Source: CAMYLR01 sp039590215 (GTDB taxonomy: Bacteria > Gemmatimonadota > Gemmatimonadetes > JACCXV01 > JAHWKZ01). From it: 9,588 nt of DNA. Below the pieces are notes generated by a model. It saw only the letters and a program-made list of their open reading frames with translations, was not told where the DNA came from and ran no database searches. Each line of letters opens with the position of its first letter. Positions within the stretch are counted from its first letter, which is position 1. Location of the stretch: positions 1 to 9,588 of the forward strand of contig JBDHFX010000109.1 of the NCBI GenBank assembly GCA_039590215.1, read 5' to 3'. This document shows positions 1 through 6,841 of this stretch, piece after piece. The translations under genes and the position numbers were made by a program.

Positions 1-648
1 CCGGTGATAGACCGGATCGTGGGTGATCATGATCTGGCCCTCGATATCGACCGCGTAGGGAACGTACATGTCACCACCCAGCATCCGGGCGATCGACTCC
101 GCCATGTTGGTCTTACCATTGCCCGAATCACCATAGAGGAACATCGATTTTGCCGAGTTGATCGCTGGACCGAGGTACTCGACAAACGCTGGATCCAGCA
201 CCAGGTGCCCGAAGCCGGATTGGATTCGATCCACCGTGATATGCACTTTGCGGATCGTCTGAGCCTCGACCCAGGTTCGGTACAGATCGATCGGAACCGG
301 AGCTGGTCCAACGTACTGATTCGAAACCATCGCCTCGCGCGCGCGATCCCGCCCCTGACTCGTGAGATCGTACACGTAACCGCCACGACCGTGACCCTGG
401 GTTCCGCGGACCTCGATGAACTGGCGGTGCTGCAGATCGTGGTAAAGGTCGTCGAGCAACCGGAACGGCAAGCACACGCTTGCGCTCAGCTGTTGCCCAG
501 TATGAGCACCCTTGGTGTAGAGCGTCTTGATGAGCAGGTCGCCGATCGCTTCGTCGAGCAGACCTGTCTCCTCGATCGACTCGGGAATCGGCGGTTTGCG
601 TGACCCGGCCTTGGGACCGGCGGTTTTGACTCCGAATCCAGCGTTCAT
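1..648 (-). CDS. AAA-type ATP-binding protein with N-terminal winged-helix-like region (partial)
   Basis: The first 216 residues are present and the frame is open to the left edge, so the C-terminal part is missing. A P-loop, GDSGNGKT, is seen at residues 173-180, preceded by a hydrophobic strand (SMFLYG), as in AAA ATPases. Residues about 30-105 look like a winged helix: a helical part followed by the GHGRGGYVYDLT wing and a REAM helix. The segment YVPYAVDIEGQI after the P-loop matches, from memory, P-loop proteins found beside Tad genes in several phyla and annotated only as ATPases. The ATG at 648 overlaps the preceding TAA by one base (TAATG), with GGAGG at 656-660 placed 7 bases upstream, so translation is probably coupled to the DUF192 gene. 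Its role is unknown; regulation or energising of the Tad system is an inference. Walker B and sensor motifs fall outside the window. Confidence 0.85.
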   Translation of the reverse strand, partial: MNAGFGVKTAGPKAGSRKPPIPESIEETGLLDEAIGDLLIKTLYTKGAHTGQQLSASVCLPFRLLDDLYHDLQHRQFIEVRGTQGHGRGGYVYDLTSQGRDRAREAMVSNQYVGPAPVPIDLYRTWVEAQTIRKVHITVDRIQSGFGHLVLDPAFVEYLGPAINSAKSMFLYGDSGNGKTNMAESIARMLGGDMYVPYAVDIEGQIMITHDPVYHR

Positions 649-1013
649 TAGACGGCCTCCGCCAATTGACAAGTCAGGACGTCACCGACCTCGGTACCGG
701 TTGCGGCCAGTGTTCCAACGGGAAGTTCGATTGCCTTGCGCGCCGGCTTGTGCCACGGGGTCCGCTTGCCGGGGTCCAGCTTGGGGTACAATGCGACGAC
801 CTCCCCCTCTGTGTTCACAAACACCACGTCTAGCGGGTACTTCATCCCGAACATGTGAACCGCTCGGCAAGGATCCAGCACCATGCCGGCACCCGGCTTC
901 AGTGGCCCGCGGCCCAACAGTCCCCGAAGACGCGGCCACCACCGATTCGCCAGCCAAACGCTATCACCCAACTCGCGGTCACGGGTCGCATTAACGACAC
1001 GCAACATTTTCAC
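648..1013 (-). CDS. DUF192 family protein
   Basis: A 121-residue protein of usual length for DUF192 (PF02643). The signature is the segment HMFGMKYPLDVVFV at residues 53-66, followed by GEVVALYPKLDPGK and the ARKAIELPVGTLAATGTEVGD block, in which the E-L-P-x-G pattern is typical. No signal peptide is visible here, although many family members have one. The molecular function of DUF192 is not established. The GTG start at 1013 overlaps the tadC stop (GTGA) and has AAGGGA about 5 bases upstream. An ATG two codons further in, at 1007, is the alternative start. The stop overlaps the start of the AAA ATPase gene. DUF192 genes next to Tad genes are familiar from other bacteria, which suggests an accessory role in pilus or envelope assembly, but this is inference. 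Confidence 0.88.
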   Translation of the reverse strand: MKMLRVVNATRDRELGDSVWLANRWWPRLRGLLGRGPLKPGAGMVLDPCRAVHMFGMKYPLDVVFVNTEGEVVALYPKLDPGKRTPWHKPARKAIELPVGTLAATGTEVGDVLTCQLAEAV

Positions 1014-1951
1014 ATCAGTCCCTTCATCTGCTCGGTGATGTGAATGATCGCCGGACCGAGAATCACTACGAACATCGCCGGGAAAATGAACAACACGAGC
1101 GGGAAGACGAGCTTGATCGTCGTCTTGGCCGCCGCCTCCTCGGCCCGTTGCCGACGCTTGATGCGCAGTGTGTCCGAGTGGACACGCAACGCCTTGGCAA
1201 TCGAGGTTCCGAAGCGATCGGTCTGGATGAGCATGGCGGTCAACGATTTGAGGTCCGGCACACCGGTCCGCTCGCCGAGATTGCGCATCGCTTCATCGCG
1301 TGGCGTCCCGGCCCGAATCTCGAAGTTGAGCAGCATGAGCTCCTCACTCATGATGTGGCTCACGTATTCGATCTCGTCCGACACTCTGACCAGCGCCTGG
1401 TTTAAGCCGAGACCGGCTTCCACGCAGACCACCAGTAGGTCGAGCGTGTCGGCCAACGCCAACTGAATGTCTTTCTGTCGCTTGCGGATCTTGCGCTTCA
1501 CTACCATCGACGGGATAACCCAACCGATGAGCGCGGCTACGCCGACGGCGATCATCGTGCTCGGGCCGGCACCCGCGAAGGTTCCTATGAACAGCGAGCC
1601 GGCTGCGAGGCCAATCGCGGCCACGATCCGAACGCCAAAGTAGATCGGCAGCGTACCGGCACCGCGGTAGCCGGCTTGTAGCAGCATCGTCTGGGTGCGT
1701 CCCCAATCGATCTCGCGGCGGGCGACCCGCTCGCCGAACGATTCGAGGATGCCCTGCATCTTTTCCCGTTTTTCTTGGCGGCGGCGACGCTGGATCGCGT
1801 GCTGGATCGCGAACTTATCGTCGCCACCAGACTGGAGCTCGGTCAGGCGTCGCGAGATCGAGCGCGACCGCGCCGGTCTCAGCGAAGCCAACCCCCAGAC
1901 GAGCGCCATGACGGAGAACATGATTAGGCCTACGACGAGGTATAACAGCAT
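1010..1951 (-). CDS. tadC: Tad inner-membrane platform protein TadC
   Basis: A 313-residue inner-membrane protein of the type II secretion F family (T2SSF, PF00482), the second platform component of the Tad pilus. Membrane segments are visible at about residues 1-22, 105-127, 132-150 and 281-303. The cytoplasmic T2SSF domain lies at about 165-292. It begins with ALADTLDLLVVCVEAGLGLNQAL, which is characteristic of TadC, and includes the TDRFGTSIAKALR and KTTIKLVFPLVLFIFPA segments. TadC works with TadB and is thought to pass mechanical force from the CpaF/TadA motor to pilin subunits. The ATG at 1951 follows the tadB stop by 10 bases, with a weak purine-rich GAGAG before it. The stop overlaps the DUF192 start by four bases. 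The family match is strong. TadB versus TadC is decided by gene order and by the EAGLG motif. Confidence 0.95.
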   Translation of the reverse strand: MLLYLVVGLIMFSVMALVWGLASLRPARSRSISRRLTELQSGGDDKFAIQHAIQRRRRQEKREKMQGILESFGERVARREIDWGRTQTMLLQAGYRGAGTLPIYFGVRIVAAIGLAAGSLFIGTFAGAGPSTMIAVGVAALIGWVIPSMVVKRKIRKRQKDIQLALADTLDLLVVCVEAGLGLNQALVRVSDEIEYVSHIMSEELMLLNFEIRAGTPRDEAMRNLGERTGVPDLKSLTAMLIQTDRFGTSIAKALRVHSDTLRIKRRQRAEEAAAKTTIKLVFPLVLFIFPAMFVVILGPAIIHITEQMKGLM

Positions 1952-1961
1952 CGCTCTCTAC

Positions 1962-2954
1962 CTACACTTCGATGTTGATGATTTTTCGGATGACGAAGAA
2001 ACCGATGACCTGAAGCACGGCGGCAACAGAGATCAGCATGCGACCGATCTCCCTCTCCCACAGCACAGTCATGTACTCGCCGTTCAAGAGATAAATCAGG
2101 AAACCGACAGCGATGGGAAGAGCCCCCAACAGATACCCGGTGAACCGGCCCTGAGCAGTGTAGACGCGGACTTGTCGCTCGATCGTGAACCTCTCGCGAA
2201 TCGTATACGAGATCTTGTCGAGAATCTCGGCCAAGTTACCGCCAACCTCGCGCTGAATCAGAACGGCGGTCACAAAGATCCGCATATCAACGAGCTCGAT
2301 TCGATCCGCCAACGCGAGCAGCGAATCGTCTATGCTCAAACCAAATTTCTGCTCCTCGAAAACCCGGCGGAACTCTCCGCAGACCGGCTCGGGTGATTCG
2401 TCAGCCACCATTTGCAGTCCAGTCGAGAAGGCGTGACCGGCCCGGATCGCGCGCCCCAACAGGTCGATCGCCTCCGGGAAGCATTCCTCGAAAGCTCTTA
2501 GTCGCTTGGTCTTGCGGCGCCGTACGTAGACGTGCGGCAACGACGCTCCAAGAGCGGCCGCCGCGATCGCTACCAGCGGGTTATTCGTAATCAGCAGCGC
2601 CATCAAACCAAAAGCCATCGCCGCACCAAACGTCATCATCAGGAAAGTCCCGACCCGCCACGGCATGTCCGCTTGGTCGAGCAAGTGTTGCAGGTCCCTC
2701 GTCTGCGGGACACGGGCTACGACCGGCTGCAACCACTTGACATCGGCGGCCTTCGCCTCCTTGAAGAGATCGCCAAACGCGTCTTTTCGCTCTCCGTCGC
2801 CGGTTTCAACGCCGCTCAAACGCCTAGCTAAATCACGCTGACGCCTCCGATCGCCCCACCACTCCCACATTATGGAGAGGACGACGACCGCACACGCCAC
2901 CGCTGCGAACACGAGGATCGCGAGCATCACGTTGGGCGGGAGTCGGTCCATCAT
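1962..2954 (-). CDS. tadB: Tad inner-membrane platform protein TadB
   Basis: A 330-residue protein of the T2SSF family and first platform component of the Tad machine, encoded directly after cpaF as usual. There is an N-terminal membrane segment (about 8-30), a pair of hydrophobic segments (about 102-140), the T2SSF domain at about 158-285 and a C-terminal hydrophobic pair (about 272-290 and 305-322). Diagnostic stretches are FPEAIDLLGRAIRAGHAF at 159-176 and QREVGGNLAEILDKIS at about 234-249. The ATG at 2954 overlaps the cpaF stop (ATGA) and has GAGGAA just upstream. The following codon is also ATG (2951), so a start one codon later cannot be excluded. It presumably forms the TadB-TadC base on which the CpaF ATPase docks. 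No anomaly was seen. Confidence 0.95.
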   Translation of the reverse strand: MMDRLPPNVMLAILVFAAVACAVVVLSIMWEWWGDRRRQRDLARRLSGVETGDGERKDAFGDLFKEAKAADVKWLQPVVARVPQTRDLQHLLDQADMPWRVGTFLMMTFGAAMAFGLMALLITNNPLVAIAAAALGASLPHVYVRRRKTKRLRAFEECFPEAIDLLGRAIRAGHAFSTGLQMVADESPEPVCGEFRRVFEEQKFGLSIDDSLLALADRIELVDMRIFVTAVLIQREVGGNLAEILDKISYTIRERFTIERQVRVYTAQGRFTGYLLGALPIAVGFLIYLLNGEYMTVLWEREIGRMLISVAAVLQVIGFFVIRKIINIEV

Positions 2955-4441
2955 GCTTCCTCGTTTGCCGAGAAGCTGTACTCGAGGTTCGAGAACATTG
3001 CGGTTGGCAGTTCGATGCCGCAGGTGCTGAGCTGCTCTGCGAATCGCGGCCGGATCCCGGTTGCCTTGAACTGTCCGATAACCTTGCCGTTTTCATCGAT
3101 TCCTTGACGCTCGTACACGAAGATCTCCTGCATCGTGACTATGTCGCCCTCCATCCCGACGATCTCGGAGATGGAGACCAATCGACGCGTTCCATCAGCC
3201 ATGCGGTTCACCTGAACGATTACGTCTATCGCGCTGGCGATCTGCTGCCGCATCGCTTTGTCCGGCAGGTTCAGGTTGGCCATCGCGATCATCGTCTCGA
3301 GGCGGCTCATCGCATCGCGCGGAGCGTTTGCGTGGACCGTCGTCAGCGAGCCGTCGTGGCCGGTGTTCATCGCCTGCAGCATGTCGACCGCTTCGCCGCC
3401 ACGAACCTCGCCGACGATGATGCGATCGGGTCGCATGCGCAGCGAGTTAATCACCAGTTGACGAGCCGTCACCTCGCCCAAAGCCTCGACGTTGGGCGGC
3501 CGTGTCTCCAACCGCACGACGTGCGGCTGACGGAGCTGCAGTTCGGCCGAGTCCTCGATCGTCACGATCCGCTCATTATCCGGGATCGAGCCCGACAACA
3601 CGTTGAGCAGCGTCGTCTTTCCGGAGCCGGTACCACCCGAGATCAGCGTGTTAAGGCGGGCCTTAATGATCCCCTGAAGGAGCTCGAGCATTTGAGGCGT
3701 CATCGTGTCAAAGCGCAGTAGGTCATCTCCCGACAGCGCATCTTTCTTGAACTTACGAATCGAAACGTGGGGCCCATCGATCGCCAGCGGAGGAATCACT
3801 GCGTTTACACGTGACCCATCGGCCAACCGCGCGTCCACCATCGGGCTCGAGTCGTCGATTCGACGTCCCACCGCCGACACGATACGGTCGATGACCTGCA
3901 ACAAGTGTCGATCGTCTTTGAATCGGACGTCCGTCTTTTCGAGTTGTCCATCGCGCTCGATGAAGACGTCATCGTATGTGTTGACGAGGATGTCGGAAAT
4001 GGTCGGGTCTTGGAGCAGCGGCTCGAGCGGTCCGAGACCGAAGACCTCGTGCAGGACCTGCTCCACCAGCGCCTCGCGCTCGTCATAGTTGAGCGGCGCC
4101 GATTCCTGATCGAGCAGTCCCTGGACGACTTTCCGGATCTCGGCCACCACCTGATCCTGATCGTACTGATCCAGGTTGGTGAGGTTGAGCCTTTCCAGCA
4201 ATAGCTTGTGGATCCGGCTCTTGATCTCGTAGGCGTCATCGCCACTCTGAGATATGCCATCGGGCGATATCGAAACCATGTCCGGATCGAAGTCGAATGG
4301 TTCAGGCGCTTCGGTCGCTGTCGTACCTGCATCAGCTTCAGCTCCGCTGTCCTCGACGCCGTCCCAGGGCAACTTCTCTCTATTCACCGCGCCCTCTTCC
4401 GAGAACAGCGGGATCGTGTACGGGTCTTTGTTGTCGCTCAC
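2951..4441 (-). CDS. cpaF: Tad pilus motor ATPase CpaF/TadA (secretion ATPase, GspE family)
   Basis: A 496-residue cytoplasmic ATPase of the type II/IV secretion family (PF00437) that powers pilus extension and, in studied Tad systems, retraction. All catalytic signatures are present: Walker A SGGTGSGKTT (268-277), the Asp box TIEDSAEL (294-301), the Walker-B-like RIIVGEVRGGEA (340-351) and the His box GHDGSLTTVHAN (361-372). The N-terminal domain includes FGLGPLEPLLQDPTISDILVN (about 134-154), typical of CpaF. The first 65 or so residues are acidic and of low conservation, probably a linker. The start is GTG at 4441, overlapping the cpaE stop (GTGA), with a strong GGAGGTGA 6 bases upstream. 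The stop overlaps tadB by four bases, so CpaE, CpaF and TadB are likely translationally coupled. No missing key residue was seen. Confidence 0.97.
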   Translation of the reverse strand: MSDNKDPYTIPLFSEEGAVNREKLPWDGVEDSGAEADAGTTATEAPEPFDFDPDMVSISPDGISQSGDDAYEIKSRIHKLLLERLNLTNLDQYDQDQVVAEIRKVVQGLLDQESAPLNYDEREALVEQVLHEVFGLGPLEPLLQDPTISDILVNTYDDVFIERDGQLEKTDVRFKDDRHLLQVIDRIVSAVGRRIDDSSPMVDARLADGSRVNAVIPPLAIDGPHVSIRKFKKDALSGDDLLRFDTMTPQMLELLQGIIKARLNTLISGGTGSGKTTLLNVLSGSIPDNERIVTIEDSAELQLRQPHVVRLETRPPNVEALGEVTARQLVINSLRMRPDRIIVGEVRGGEAVDMLQAMNTGHDGSLTTVHANAPRDAMSRLETMIAMANLNLPDKAMRQQIASAIDVIVQVNRMADGTRRLVSISEIVGMEGDIVTMQEIFVYERQGIDENGKVIGQFKATGIRPRFAEQLSTCGIELPTAMFSNLEYSFSANEEA

Positions 4442-5634
4442 GCGCGCTCACCTCCGACTACGGCCGGTGGCAACATGAGAGTGTCTTCCTCATCGGCCTC
4501 CGCACCAAGGAAAGTCTTCAAAGGATCAACCACCTTGCGGGCAAACCACCCCTTGCGATGAGCATCCGTGCTCGGGAGGCCGGTCATCTTGGCCGCCAGC
4601 GCCTGGAGCTCGTGCGTATAGGGGCTGCTGTCATCCAGGATGACAGGCTGACCCGTGTTGATGGCGTAAATGACCGACTGATAGTCGTTCGGCAGAGCCC
4701 AATAGATCTCCATCCCGATCGACTTCTCAACGTCCTCTAGTGTGATGTCGCAGTCGGGGTGATAGCGATTGACGACCAATCGCAGCTCACCAGTGTCCGC
4801 CAACCGGCTAATCAGATGCTGGCATCGCTGAATGTTGCGCAATGACGGCAGATCGGCGGTAGCGACCAGGTACACTTCGTCGGCTTTTTCAAACGCCGCC
4901 AACGTGCGTGCCGAGAACGAGTTCGAAACGTCGATGACGACGTACTCGTAATGCTGCTTCAAGAACTGGATGATCTGCTTGGCGTGATCGGCGGTTACCG
5001 ACTCTGCCCGCTCCGGATGGTATGGAGCGGCCAGCAGGTGTACGCCGGAGTCATGACACTCGATAAACGAAGCCAACAGACCGGCATCCATGCGGTGAAA
5101 GTTCTTGGCCAAGTCGACGAAGTTGAATCGCGGCTCGACACCGAGATAGAGAGCGATCTCACCGAGCTCGAGGTCGAGGTCGACGAGCACCGTTCGCTTG
5201 CCGGTCATGCGGTGCAGCTGGATCGCAAGGTTCGTGGCGACAGTTGTGGAGCCCGAGCCGCCCTTGGTGCCAAAGAAGGCCATGAGCTTGCCGGGCTCGC
5301 GCCGAGCCGGCCCGGCGGCCTGGGTGACCTTGGCACTGAGTTTACGACTGACACGGCCAATCGCGGCCACCATTGCATCCTCGGTGACCGGCTTGGGCAG
5401 GTACTCGCTGATCCCGGCCTGCATGACCGTCATCAGGAACTCGGGTGATCCGTCGGTTCCGGCGGCAACCAACCGCAGCGCTGGATTCGTCTCGACCAGG
5501 AACTGCGCCAGCTTGCAGCCGAGAATCGGGTCGTCCTCGAGATCGATGAACACGATCGAGGGTTGGACGACCCTCAGCTCCTCGAGGTGGCCGTGGCTGA
5601 CTTCGGCGAAGGGGACGATGATCTCGAACGCCAC
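4438..5634 (-). CDS. cpaE: Pilus assembly protein CpaE/TadZ (receiver-like plus MinD/ParA-type ATPase), apparently 5'-truncated
   Basis: As readable, 398 residues from a GTG at 5634. Residues 1-100 are a receiver-like domain. The third-strand region IVFIDLEDD (27-35) and the EYLPKPV Lys-Pro motif (77-83) are present, but the first strand, its acidic pair and most of helix 1 are missing. Residues 115-350 are a MinD/ParA-like ATPase with a deviant P-loop TKGGSGSTT (123-131). It keeps the signature Lys124 but has Ser129 where the P-loop lysine normally is, a change known in CpaE/TadZ proteins. It is followed by TVLVDLDLELGEIALYLG (148-165) and YVVIDVSN (231-238). CpaE/TadZ positions the Tad machine in the cell. 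The GTG at 5634 has no Shine-Dalgarno. A GTG at 5668 does have one but lies in another frame, so the gene has probably lost its 5' part or carries a frameshift. The stop overlaps cpaF (GTGA). Confidence 0.9.
   Translation of the reverse strand: MAFEIIVPFAEVSHGHLEELRVVQPSIVFIDLEDDPILGCKLAQFLVETNPALRLVAAGTDGSPEFLMTVMQAGISEYLPKPVTEDAMVAAIGRVSRKLSAKVTQAAGPARREPGKLMAFFGTKGGSGSTTVATNLAIQLHRMTGKRTVLVDLDLELGEIALYLGVEPRFNFVDLAKNFHRMDAGLLASFIECHDSGVHLLAAPYHPERAESVTADHAKQIIQFLKQHYEYVVIDVSNSFSARTLAAFEKADEVYLVATADLPSLRNIQRCQHLISRLADTGELRLVVNRYHPDCDITLEDVEKSIGMEIYWALPNDYQSVIYAINTGQPVILDDSSPYTHELQALAAKMTGLPSTDAHRKGWFARKVVDPLKTFLGAEADEEDTLMLPPAVVGGERA
4448..4455 (-). promoter_or_regulatory. Shine-Dalgarno site of cpaF
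   Basis: GGAGGTGA on the minus strand lies inside the last codons of cpaE, 6 bases before the GTG at 4441. It decides in favour of this GTG start and of coupling to cpaE translation. Confidence 0.8.
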
Positions 5635-5668
5635 CGACGGCGCCGTTGATGGGGGTGTTATCGGTCAC
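5635..5668 (-). other. Probable original cpaE start segment, now out of frame
   Basis: A GTG at 5668 opens MTDNTPINGAVGGVR, which reads like a real N-terminus. It then runs out of frame over the cpaE receiver domain until a stop near 5342. In the cpaE frame there is a TGA at 5667-5665 and no ATG, GTG or TTG before the GTG at 5634. A frame change between 5668 and about 5630 would join this start to the CpaE body. Such a join still leaves the receiver about 25 residues short, so a deletion is more likely than a single-base error. Confidence 0.55.
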
Positions 5669-5674
5669 GGGGTA

Positions 5675-5681
5675 CCTCTTT
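5675..5681 (-). promoter_or_regulatory. Shine-Dalgarno site before the out-of-frame GTG of cpaE
   Basis: AAAGAGG on the minus strand is followed by 6 bases and then GTG (5668-5666). It lies just after the tadG stop. By contrast, nothing purine-rich precedes the in-frame GTG at 5634. This supports 5668 as the ancestral start. Confidence 0.6.
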
Positions 5682-5683
5682 CG

Positions 5684-6838
5684 CTACTTGACCAGTTGCA
5701 CGAATTTGATGCCGGGACCAGTGCCGCCAGTGCCGCCACCGATACCAGACGCATACATGATTCGTGCAATGACCTGCTGGTTTTCACCGCCCCCCTGAAC
5801 ATCCTCGAAGAAGACGGCGATGAAATTTGTGAACTCGATCGGCTGGTTGCCCGGGTCGAACTCGCGCGATGGGTCGAAGGTCGGGATGATTCCGACCCGT
5901 GGACTGCCCTCCCAGTTGGGAGCCCAGTCACTGCCCTCGACCGCGTTGTCAAACGTGTCCCAGTGTGCATTCGGATCCCGATCCATGAGATCGTAGACAC
6001 CTTGACGAGTGGGACCCCACATGTCCCCGGGCTCAACCCAATACTGATCACCGATCGAGATGATGTTCGTGTTGCAGTTGGCGATGTTCCAACGGTACAC
6101 ATCCGCGCCGACCGACGGAGCACCGCTACCGTCGGGCACGTCCCATGGGTAGTACCAGCTGGGCTGGAAGTAGTCCGGGCCGCCCGCCTTGAGGTTGACC
6201 TGCCGACCGAAGTCGTTGGTGTACCCTTCCAGGTCGTCACCCGGGTTGCCGGCATTCCGCCAGTCGGAGCCGTACCCATGGACGTTCGGGTCGTACTGGT
6301 CGACGCCGGCATCGAACTCGCCGTCACCATCGATGTCGAGGAACTGATCCGGAAGCGCGAACGGCTTGACGCACGTGGCTCGCCCGGCCGGTTGGACCTG
6401 GGCCGTGGCGGTCGCGGCGATGTCGACCTCGCTGACGCCAAAGACGTTGGCGAACCACGTGCCGACCGCACTCCCACGATCTTCCGTCCGGCGCACCCGC
6501 GCCGTGACTTGGCCCAGCGCCAGATCAACGTCGACGTCCTCCGGCAGGACCGTTACCACGGTCTTTCGAACTGTGTTCAAGCCCCCATACTGAATCGCAG
6601 TGTTACGCGCCCGATCCGCATTGTCTTCGTCGAGAAGCAGCGAACCGGCACCCGCCAGCGCCGCCGAATCGGCCGCTCGCTGGGCTTCGCTCCTCGAGCT
6701 GAGCAGCATGCCCACGTCGACCGCCAGCGCGACCGCCGACAGCAGTGCGGTCATGGTGATTGCCACCAGGATCGCGGAGCCACCGCGCTCGTTGTTCAGG
6801 GGGTTATCACTCTTTGGGCCCGAAAGTCCGCGCGTCAT
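5684..6838 (-). CDS. TadG-like pilus assembly protein with long exported domain
   Basis: A 384-residue protein with a TadG-like N-terminal domain (PF13400 type): ERGGSAILVAITMTALLSAVALAVDVG at 17-43 is the membrane segment, followed by SRSEAQRAADSAALAGAGSL (48-67), a highly typical sequence. The rest (about 75-384) should lie outside the inner membrane. It is acidic and rich in Trp, Tyr, Asn and Gly, without the von Willebrand domain of larger TadG proteins. It contains DIDGDGEFD (168-176), which resembles a calcium-binding Asp loop, and two cysteines (156 and 255) that could form a disulfide. The C-terminus is Gly-rich (GIGGGTGGTGPG). The ATG at 6838 has GGAGGTG 8 bases upstream and follows the secretin stop by 3 bases. 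A minor pilin or envelope-anchoring role is inferred from family and context. The exported part has no fold that I recognise. Confidence 0.85.
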   Translation of the reverse strand: MTRGLSGPKSDNPLNNERGGSAILVAITMTALLSAVALAVDVGMLLSSRSEAQRAADSAALAGAGSLLLDEDNADRARNTAIQYGGLNTVRKTVVTVLPEDVDVDLALGQVTARVRRTEDRGSAVGTWFANVFGVSEVDIAATATAQVQPAGRATCVKPFALPDQFLDIDGDGEFDAGVDQYDPNVHGYGSDWRNAGNPGDDLEGYTNDFGRQVNLKAGGPDYFQPSWYYPWDVPDGSGAPSVGADVYRWNIANCNTNIISIGDQYWVEPGDMWGPTRQGVYDLMDRDPNAHWDTFDNAVEGSDWAPNWEGSPRVGIIPTFDPSREFDPGNQPIEFTNFIAVFFEDVQGGGENQQVIARIMYASGIGGGTGGTGPGIKFVQLVK

Positions 6839-6841
6839 TTC

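Noticed and set aside
4..603. Plus-strand 199-codon frame at the left end
   Set aside because: It is the antisense shadow of the ATPase gene, whose P-loop and winged-helix-like pattern are on the minus strand.
5342..5668. The 108-codon minus-strand frame starting at the GTG with a good ribosome binding site, as a separate small gene
   Set aside because: After about 15 residues it reads the cpaE receiver region out of frame, giving an Arg/Pro-rich composition. The start is better explained as the displaced start of cpaE.
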